Below are positions 1-5,182 of a DNA stretch of 5,599 nucleotides, one piece after another. Source of the DNA: Phycisphaerae bacterium (GTDB lineage: Bacteria > Planctomycetota > Phycisphaerae > UBA1845 > UTPLA1); contig JAJDEC010000458.1 of assembly GCA_029259995.1 (NCBI GenBank), positions 1 through 5,599 on the forward strand, written 5' to 3'. A program made the translations under genes and the position numbers. Each line of letters begins with the position of its first letter. Position 1 is the first letter of the stretch. The notes beneath the pieces were generated by a model that did no database searches, was not told the DNA's origin, and worked only from the letters and a program-made list of their open reading frames with translations.

Positions 1-9
1 CCAGCAAAT

Positions 10-138
10 TCAAAGGTCGTTGCGAAACCGCGCGACCCAGAGGGATTCCTCGACCCGAAGCCTTTCGAGATTGGCGTTCAATTCGCGGACAGACCGAAGT
101 GTGTCGTACGATGCCCTAACAGCCTGTGGTGAAACCCA
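10..138 (-). pseudogene. possible C-terminal tail of an interrupted unknown gene
   Basis: An open minus-strand frame without its own start runs for 42 codons to a TGA at 10-12. It begins just after a stop at 139-141. Residues such as LRSVRELNANLERLRVEES form a charged, Leu-spaced stretch that could be a helix or coiled coil, and most third positions are G or C, as in the real genes of this window. The family is not recognised. The codons up to about position 115 look coding, while those beyond read into the leader of the transposase remnant. One reading is therefore that the mobile element replaced the 5' part of this gene. It is short and could be chance. Confidence 0.25.
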
Positions 139-202
139 TCAGCGAACAAGGATAAAGTGTTCTTCGATTGGATTGTCAGATTCTGTGCACGGAGGCCAGC
201 GT

Positions 203-684
203 ATGGGGATGGGTAATCGGAAGCAGGTCCGGCTGGACGACTTGTGAGTGGCGACAGCGGTCTTGCCTCGCGCCGGGGCCCATCCGCTTAATGAGCGCGT
301 CAACCAGATCCTCAACGACATCGACTTTGACTACTTCGTCGATGACCTCTGCCGCAGATTCTACGCGGCTAAAGTCGGCGGACCTTCACGGGCGCCGGCG
401 ATCAACTTCCGCCTGCCCATGATCGGTCGTTTCGAGGGCATCGACAGCGAGCGCGGCATCGCTTGGCGACTCGCGGACTCGCTGGCGTTGCGACACATCG
501 CCGGCTTCGCGCTGAACGAAGGCACACCCGATCACTCGACGATCCGCCGCAACCGTCGCCTGATCGATCTCGAAACGCACCCGGAAGTTTTCACATGGAT
601 GTTGCAGGTGGGCGAATGCGATCGCTACCGCGAACATTCCTTCGACGAGAAACTCCGCGAAGAGGTCGGGGCGGCAGATCCGGA
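203..684 (+). pseudogene. IS1182-type (DUF772) transposase, N-terminal remnant with in-frame stop
   Basis: The product was a DDE transposase of the IS1182/IS5-like group. A good Shine-Dalgarno (GGAGG, 191-195) lies 7 nt before the ATG at 203, and the protein opens MGMGNRKQVRLDDL. A TGA at 245-247 then interrupts the frame, which continues directly as VATAVLPRAGAHPLNERVN. From memory, relatives read LWVA or LWIA here, so the stop is probably a mutated Trp codon (TGG). The rest matches the family's N-terminal domain: DFDYFVDDLCRRFYA, FRLPMIGRFEGIDSERGIAW, RLADSLALRHIAGFALNE, TPDHSTIRRNRRLIDLETH, VFTWMLQV. Clear homology ends near 612. The expected GIDATTLEANA catalytic segment is absent. Weak traces up to about 684 (YRE followed by bases that could encode FLRR in another frame) suggest internal deletions. 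The reading frame stays open to 979 only because it runs antisense through the IS3 remnant. The right boundary is approximate. Confidence 0.85.
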
Positions 685-1007
685 TTCAATTCTCGTACGT
701 CATCGATCGCCATCCTGCGGCGGGTCGGGCTCAGAAATCTGGGTTGGCGGCCTCCTTGAGTATCGCGTGTTCCAAGATCAGATCGGCAACGACACGCTTC
801 GGGCGGCCGTTCTCGCGTTCAACATCTTTCAAACGCCGCGTCCGGTCCATCTTCAACGCACCATATTCTGTGTGCGATCGATAATGGGTTGGATCTGTTG
901 CGTCATTTTGTTTGCAGACCTCGGCGATGGCCCGGCTTTTTTGCCAGGTCCACGTCCGCCTCACGAAACTCGTGAATGATTTGCCCCGTCGAATGACGAT
1001 TCCGGCT
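685..1007 (-). pseudogene. IS3-family element remnant: orfA (frameshifted) and first codons of orfB
   Basis: OrfA of IS3 elements is a helix-turn-helix protein followed by a leucine-zipper helix; OrfB is the DDE catalytic part. Reading leftward from about 1007, one frame gives SRNRHSTGQIIHEF then READVDLAKK, the usual orfA N-terminus. At the six-T run (937-942 on the plus strand) the match moves to another frame and continues as RAIAEVCKQNDATDPTHYRS, EYGALKMDRTRRLKDVEREN, and VADLILEHAILKEAANPDF with a TGA at 731-733, a normal orfA end. An overlapping frame then starts LSPTRRRMAIDDVRE (734 down to 690), which resembles the start of orfB. Similarity stops there, at the junction with the IS1182-type remnant. 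No catalytic domain is left. The GTG at 962-964 gives an intact-looking frame but is not the ancestral start. Family assignment is from remembered consensus. Confidence 0.8.
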
Positions 1008-1266
1008 CGGCGGCCATTGCCCTACCTGTTCTCGCCCAGTTTCGCCGTAATTGCGAAATCCGTTTTAGACGCTTATCGCGTTTCTGTAAGAGAGATCCAA
1101 GCCCCAGACAAGCCGGGGCCGGATCGCGTTTGTTATCTACGATTCACGCATCAGTTTTCATCACTCGGAACTGCAGGTTGTTACCCGCCCGCCGTCGCCA
1201 AGGCATGCTCCCAGAACGCGGGTCCTCCGACATTTACATGCCTAACCTTGACCATGCCTCCATCGA
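1008..1266. other. intergenic stretch without a convincing gene
   Basis: This lies between the IS3 remnant and the stop codon of the large secreted protein. A plus-strand frame passes through it, but it has no family resemblance and runs into the antisense of the large gene. A small hairpin (GCCCC at 1101-1105, GGGGC at 1115-1119, 9-nt loop) sits about 150 nt downstream of the large gene's stop. It has no T-tract on the minus strand, so it is only a weak terminator candidate. Confidence 0.5.
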
Positions 1267-4200
1267 CTAGTTGCCCGGCAGGTTGGAGTTGTCGGCCTCG
1301 TTAAATAGCGCGTTCAATTCCACCTCCACGAGGGCGCGATCAAAGACGCGGACGTCGTCGAGGCGGCCTTCGAACGGATCGCCGCTTGAGCCATCCACTT
1401 CCTGGACGGGGCCGAAGCTGTTGTGGTTTCCAACGATCTGCCAGTCGGCGGCGGCATTCGGATTCGTGATCACGACGCCGGGTATAATCATCTCTGCGAC
1501 CTGGCTGACAGCGCTCATGTTTGGCACACGCCAGTTCGCGCCGTCGCCTCGATAGAGCCGAATTCGTGTATCCGCGCCTTCACGTCGGACTGTGGCCGCG
1601 TAGAAGGTCCAGTTAGTGACGATAGGCGGATCGATACATGTTATGTTGTCCGCCACTTGGGTTGGCGGGCTTGTCGGATCCGTAATCGTGTGATAGCTGC
1701 CGTTCGGATCGCGGATCGTGAATCCGTAGACGCCTTGGTTAACGAAGAGCCCTGTGAATCCGGGTTGACCGACAATGATTCCAGACGGGCTGCCGTCGGC
1801 GATCAACCATGTTGAGATCGTGAATCCGCTATCCGTACCCGGGACCGGGATCGCCGGAAGATCGACGCCCGACGCGGCATCGCCATTGTTCTGAACCTGA
1901 TCCTGGGAGAGGCAGAGCGCACCCAAAGCCCCGTTGAATCGATTGTTCGTGTCGTCAGTGAACGGCGAGGTTCTCGAACCATCGCGATTACCCGGGCTGG
2001 CGTCGTTGATGACGTTGTCGACATTCGCATTGTCGTTCATTGGGTAGTACGCCAGCAGGCCAAGCGTTGGGAAGGTGATGGTCACGGGGAAGGTTCCCGT
2101 GGATTGTTCGCCGCGAACGTCGGTTGCCGTGACGGTGATCATGCTGACGTTTTGGGTTGCATAGATATGCTGGACGTTCACGGCGATGTCCGATGAGCCC
2201 ATGCCGTCGATCGTATCCATCAGGTTGTCGCCCCAATCGATCACGATCGTGTCGATGGCGTCGACATCGCATCGCGGGTCGGCGAGTCGCTCGAACACTT
2301 GGCCCATCAACGTGATTTCGCTTCCTGATATGTCCGTGGACGTTGCCAGGCTGATGACCGGCGCGACATTCACTGGATCGAGCGGGCAATTGTCGTTGCC
2401 GTCGAGCAGGCCGTCGCTGTCGGTATCGGGATCCTTCGGATGCGTTCCCGCGGCCATTTCCTGGGCGTCATCGAGGAAGTCCTGGTCGACATTGACGCGC
2501 GTCGGATCGGGGAACACGTGCTTCAGATTCTGTCCTGCTACGAGAACATCCCAACCGACGCGAATCTCAAGGAAGTCGTCGAGCGTGTCGTTGTCGGTGT
2601 CGTCATCAATGTCCGATGTGAGGTACATGAACTCTTCGCGTTTGAAGACGCCGTCGTCGTCCCGATCCTCGGTGTACACAAGGGAGATGGACTGTGCGGC
2701 TCTTAATGTGATGTCCTGGAAATTCACGGCGCCGTTACCTGTGTCGGGTGAAGTGCCAAACACGGTCCAGAATCCGTCCGGGTCGGCGACTGGATCTGTC
2801 TCGACATCGCGCACCTTCGTCAACACCTGCACGCCGTTGGGTTTGGCCGGATCTGTCGATCCTGTTCGAGGCTGCGTCTCAAACGGGATGGTGAGAATCT
2901 TGGTCAGAATCTCATTGACCGTGATCCCTGTTGTTGTGCCATCGGCATTGCGGCCGACTTCTGTGGCGACGCGATAGGTTTCGATCGGGCGATCGACACC
3001 GAAGTCGATGATGATCGTGGCCGTGCGAGCGTTGGTGATGTCATTGAGGAACGCGAAGTTGCGACCATCGGCATCGAGCAGATCAAAGGCAGCGATGTCG
3101 AGCAGCAGTGCGCTGGGGTCCGCCATCAGATCAAGAATCTGCTGGCCGCCGATGCTGCCGACGTCGGTCGTAGACGTTAGGACGCCTGTTTCGTCGAATG
3201 CGGCGAGCGTGAGTTGGCTTACCGGCGGACGAAGCGTAGTGATCGCGCGGAATCCGTCGCGGGCCTGCTGGTCGATCAAAAGGCCGGAGATGACGAGATT
3301 CTGCAGCGTAAACGCCACGTTTCCTTCGTTAATGACCTTGATCCCTGCAGTAACGGTTCCGCCGTTAACGGTCGAGCTTTGCGTCTGCATTTCTTCCTGA
3401 ATCTGAAGGAAGGAGTTCTGCACTTCTTCAGTCGATTCCTCGGTCCACGATGTTGAGCCGCCTTCGGTGAAGCCCTGCGTGGCGGAAAATCCGACTTCCA
3501 CTTCGAACTGCGGCCCGGGCGGCGTGCCCGCAACGCCGCCGGAAGCGCTGATGGACTCGGTGAACTCCAGTGAGTTTTCCCATGTGGATTCGTTGCTGTT
3601 GCTGCTTGTCGAGGCTTCCGATTCGACGAGGCCGTATTGCTGGCCGTCAGTGATGGAAGTGCCTTGCGCCAGCTCGATGTCGAGCGTCATGGTCATCGCG
3701 CCGACGAATTCGACCTTCAGCTTCGGAACGTCGGCAACCAACGGGCTGCGGAACGGGTGTGCGAATTCGTCGTAGTCAGTGACACCGTCGCCATCCGTGT
3801 CGTCGAAGAGAGGAGACGTGCCGCCGTAGAAGAGGTTGTTCGAATTGTCGAAGAACTCGACCAACTCCGCACCGTCAAAGAGTGATGCATTGGGAGGCAG
3901 ATCGCCATCGGGGCCGCGGGCGTCACCGTCGGTGTCAACGCTAACGGGGCTCGTGAGTTGGCGATTGACCTCTTCGGCATCATCGAGTCCGTCTTCGTCG
4001 GTATCGCGTTTGCGTGCGTCGGAGCCAAGGAGAAATTCCGCGCTGTCCGAGAGGCCGTCGTCGTCGGAATCCGTGTCGAATGGATCGCTGAATACGGTTC
4101 GCCTCACGAGATTGCCGCCGTTGTTGCCAATGCCGAATCCGAAGAGGTCGATGGCGATTTCGTAGCCCGCCGACTCGATTGCGTCGGTCAGGCCATCGCC

Positions 4201-4917
4201 GTCGCTGTCGATGCCAGTGTCGGGCGGGACGAGGAAGTAAGTGAATCCACCCGCGAGAACTGCCTCTTCGCCATTGGGATTAAGAACGCGAAGATCAATG
4301 GGGCCCTCCGGTCCGGCCGGCACGCGTGCATTCAGAAGTTGGCTGCTGAAGAATGTCACGGCGGTTGCAGGCGTGGCACCGAAGAACACGCTGGTCGCGG
4401 CGGAAAACGCCGATCCTTCGATCGTGACGATCGATCCGCCGGCGACGGGGCCGTTGGGAAGATCGACCAATGCGATCGTCAGAGGCGTCGGCGCGGGGGC
4501 GGGCTCGACAGGCGGATCCTCAAATGTATAGGCGCTCGAGAAGAGTTGCACGAGGTCGTCGTCGTCAATGATCACGACATCGACGACTCCGGCGGGATGG
4601 ACCGGCGTAACGGCCTGGATGACATTTTCGTTGACGATGGTGAAACTCGATGCCGCCTGGTCGCCGAACAGGACCGCGGATGATTCGGAGAACTTCGTGC
4701 CGATGATCGTCACTTCGGTTCCGCCGGCACTTGGGCCCTTTGCCGGAACGATCGACGGTGTCTCGAAAGGAAGCGCCGGCTGGCACATCGTTGCAATCGA
4801 CACGAACGCCATTCCGATCGCTGCGATGGCCGAAATGCACCGCGTTAGTTTCGATTGCCTGTTTGTCTCGAATGCACTCGACTTCGTACGACGATTAGAA
4901 TGTAGTGAATAGTTCAT
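1267..4917 (-). CDS. secreted 1216-aa multidomain protein with PA/binary-toxin-B-like pore-forming core
   Basis: Start: ATG at 4917, with GGAG at 4926-4929 eight nt upstream and a signal peptide directly after it (Arg/Lys-rich residues 1-27, hydrophobic 28-43 ISAIAAIGMAFVSIAT). Domains: IPT/TIG 53-132; Pro-rich linker 134-146; IPT/TIG 147-229; Asp-rich TSP3-type calcium repeats 233-385; central region 396-757; second calcium repeats 751-850 ending DSDGLLDGNDNCP; PKD-like 851-948 (DWGD at 894-897, VTATDVRGE); LamG-like jelly roll 951-1205 (GLLAYYPMND, FTISTWLIAD, GRLDDVRVFDRAL). Residues 233-757 resemble, in order, the calcium domain, heptamerisation/pore domain and following domain of anthrax protective antigen and clostridial Ib/C2II. 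Known members of that family form ring oligomers and a transmembrane barrel; function here is inferred. PA14, a furin-type linker site, a PEP-CTERM signal, a sortase motif and a lipobox (Cys45 lies in ATMC) were not seen, so it is probably released or held non-covalently. It is transcribed divergently from the sigma factor gene. Alternative: a non-toxic adhesin with Ca2+ and sugar-binding modules. Confidence 0.9.
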   Translation of the reverse strand: MNYSLHSNRRTKSSAFETNRQSKLTRCISAIAAIGMAFVSIATMCQPALPFETPSIVPAKGPSAGGTEVTIIGTKFSESSAVLFGDQAASSFTIVNENVIQAVTPVHPAGVVDVVIIDDDDLVQLFSSAYTFEDPPVEPAPAPTPLTIALVDLPNGPVAGGSIVTIEGSAFSAATSVFFGATPATAVTFFSSQLLNARVPAGPEGPIDLRVLNPNGEEAVLAGGFTYFLVPPDTGIDSDGDGLTDAIESAGYEIAIDLFGFGIGNNGGNLVRRTVFSDPFDTDSDDDGLSDSAEFLLGSDARKRDTDEDGLDDAEEVNRQLTSPVSVDTDGDARGPDGDLPPNASLFDGAELVEFFDNSNNLFYGGTSPLFDDTDGDGVTDYDEFAHPFRSPLVADVPKLKVEFVGAMTMTLDIELAQGTSITDGQQYGLVESEASTSSNSNESTWENSLEFTESISASGGVAGTPPGPQFEVEVGFSATQGFTEGGSTSWTEESTEEVQNSFLQIQEEMQTQSSTVNGGTVTAGIKVINEGNVAFTLQNLVISGLLIDQQARDGFRAITTLRPPVSQLTLAAFDETGVLTSTTDVGSIGGQQILDLMADPSALLLDIAAFDLLDADGRNFAFLNDITNARTATIIIDFGVDRPIETYRVATEVGRNADGTTTGITVNEILTKILTIPFETQPRTGSTDPAKPNGVQVLTKVRDVETDPVADPDGFWTVFGTSPDTGNGAVNFQDITLRAAQSISLVYTEDRDDDGVFKREEFMYLTSDIDDDTDNDTLDDFLEIRVGWDVLVAGQNLKHVFPDPTRVNVDQDFLDDAQEMAAGTHPKDPDTDSDGLLDGNDNCPLDPVNVAPVISLATSTDISGSEITLMGQVFERLADPRCDVDAIDTIVIDWGDNLMDTIDGMGSSDIAVNVQHIYATQNVSMITVTATDVRGEQSTGTFPVTITFPTLGLLAYYPMNDNANVDNVINDASPGNRDGSRTSPFTDDTNNRFNGALGALCLSQDQVQNNGDAASGVDLPAIPVPGTDSGFTISTWLIADGSPSGIIVGQPGFTGLFVNQGVYGFTIRDPNGSYHTITDPTSPPTQVADNITCIDPPIVTNWTFYAATVRREGADTRIRLYRGDGANWRVPNMSAVSQVAEMIIPGVVITNPNAAADWQIVGNHNSFGPVQEVDGSSGDPFEGRLDDVRVFDRALVEVELNALFNEADNSNLPGN
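2368..2667 (-). repeat. second Asp-rich calcium-binding repeat block (residues 751-850)
   Basis: Four Asp-rich loops follow the pore-like core: DRDDDGVFK (from 751), DTDNDTLDD (773-781), NVDQDFLDD (809-817) and the canonical TSP3 unit DPDTDSDGLLDGNDNCP (829-845). The last carries the NxCP ending seen in thrombospondin type 3 repeats. Such loops bind Ca2+ and rigidify secreted proteins. The middle two have lost the Gly of DxDxDG and may bind weakly. The block separates the PA-like core from the PKD-like and LamG-like domains. Confidence 0.75.
3763..4209 (-). repeat. first Asp-rich calcium-binding repeat block (residues 237-385)
   Basis: Five DxDxDG-type loops: DSDGDGLTD (237-245), DTDSDDDGLSD (281-291), DTDEDGLDD (305-313), DTDGDARGPDGD (328-339) and DTDGDGVTD (373-381). 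The first is followed by AIESAGYEI, which parallels DSLEVEGYTV after the calcium loop of anthrax protective antigen. The last precedes YDEFAHPFRSPLVADVP, which parallels the ARHPLVAAYP stretch there. The region thus reads as a PA calcium domain with extra repeats inserted between its two conserved ends. Ca2+ binding is the family role; the insertion is inferred. Confidence 0.75.
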
Positions 4918-4925
4918 TGTGTTTT

Positions 4926-4929
4926 CTCC
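4926..4929 (-). promoter_or_regulatory. Shine-Dalgarno deciding the start of the secreted protein
   Basis: GGAG (minus strand, in TGGAGAAAACACAATG) lies 8 nt before the ATG at 4917. Together with the signal peptide it selects this start over the upstream in-frame ATG at 4998. Confidence 0.7.
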
Positions 4930-5010
4930 AGAGTCTGGCATCCGTGAGAACTTCCGTCGCGAGGACTCCGCTTTTCTTGTGTCCGTCAGATCGATCACAG
5001 TTTTCGGACA

Positions 5011-5028
5011 ATCGGTTCTGGAACCGAT
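5011..5028. promoter_or_regulatory. perfect 8-bp inverted repeat, candidate operator
   Basis: ATCGGTTC and GAACCGAT flank a 2-nt centre (TG), giving an 18-bp near-perfect palindrome typical in size for a dimeric regulator site. It lies about 94 bp upstream of the secreted protein's ATG and about 155 bp upstream of the sigma factor start, so it could act on either promoter. The regulator is unknown; it is not a terminator, having no T-tract. Confidence 0.4.
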
Positions 5029-5035
5029 CGGCCGA

Positions 5036-5071
5036 GGAGACCTTTACGGGGCAGTCTCCATAAGTGACTGC
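5036..5071. other. two overlapping, mutually exclusive short hairpins
   Basis: GGAGAC (5036-5041) can pair with GTCTCC (5054-5059). GCAGTC (5051-5056) can instead pair with GACTGC (5066-5071). The stems share 5054-5056, so only one can form at a time. Each stem is only 6 bp, so chance is a real possibility. If transcribed, they would lie in the leader of the sigma factor mRNA. Confidence 0.25.
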
Positions 5072-5095
5072 GGATTCCGGCAGAAGCGCGCCCGA

Positions 5096-5113
5096 AATTG
5101 GTTAGAATTGGTT
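5096..5113. repeat. 8-bp direct repeat with 10-bp period
   Basis: AATTGGTT occurs at 5096-5103 and again at 5106-5113, one helical turn apart and about 70-80 bp upstream of the sigma factor start. A one-mismatch relative (AATCGGTT) occurs at 5010-5017, overlapping the left arm of the palindrome. The spacing fits cooperative binding of a regulator on one DNA face; no protein can be named. Confidence 0.3.
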
Positions 5114-5182
5114 TGCGAAGAATCGGAGATGGTCCCAATCGCGTGCGTTGAGGATCCCTGAAAGCCGTTTCTTTTGAGTACC

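Larger units (their letters stand above)
117..1007. mobile_element. composite of two decayed insertion sequences (IS1182-type and inverted IS3-type)
   Basis: Two unrelated transposase remnants lie side by side in opposite orientation: a DUF772/IS1182-like piece on the plus strand and an IS3-like orfA/orfB piece on the minus strand. They meet near 685-692. Both are truncated and carry stop codons or frameshifts, so neither can mobilise itself. The left limit is a guess: the stretch starting CCTAACAGCCTGTGGTG at about 116 may be near the original left end of the IS1182-type element. No matching inverted copy was found at the other side, as expected if the right end is deleted. No target-site duplication could be identified. 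Confidence 0.6.
4918..5182. promoter_or_regulatory. divergent intergenic region between secreted protein and sigma factor
   Basis: This 265-bp gap must hold the promoters of both outward-facing genes. I saw no clear sigma-70 -35/-10 pair. GGAAC, a common ECF -35 core, occurs at 5020-5024 on the plus strand within a palindrome, but no matching -10 could be assigned. The region holds an inverted repeat, two overlapping hairpins and a direct repeat, listed separately. An in-frame ATG at 4998 would extend the secreted protein by 27 residues, but has no Shine-Dalgarno and would put a polar extension before the signal peptide. Confidence 0.5.

Noticed and set aside
248..979. A continuous 243-codon plus-strand frame as one protein
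   Set aside because: Only the first half matches the transposase; beyond about 690 it is the antisense of the IS3 remnant, so the fusion is an accident of frame.
1101..1119. Hairpin GCCCC/GGGGC as terminator of the large gene
   Set aside because: The stem is only 5 bp, has no T-tract, and lies about 150 nt beyond the stop codon.
912..1304. A 130-codon plus-strand frame across the intergenic stretch
   Set aside because: It starts inside the antisense of IS3 orfA and ends inside the antisense of the secreted protein; no Shine-Dalgarno or family match.
2186..2977. A 263-codon plus-strand frame
   Set aside because: It lies fully antisense to the secreted protein, is Ser/Arg-rich low-complexity translation, and has no family resemblance.
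3958..4683. A 241-codon plus-strand frame
   Set aside because: It is antisense to the calcium repeats and IPT domains, whose GAC/GTC-rich codons leave the opposite strand open; no domain is recognisable.
4768..4800. Lipoprotein signal at Cys45
   Set aside because: The residues before the cysteine (ATM) do not fit a lipobox, so an ordinary signal peptide is more likely.
4918..4998. The upstream ATG at 4998 as start of the secreted protein
   Set aside because: It adds 27 polar residues before the signal peptide and lacks a Shine-Dalgarno, while the ATG at 4917 has GGAG at 8 nt.
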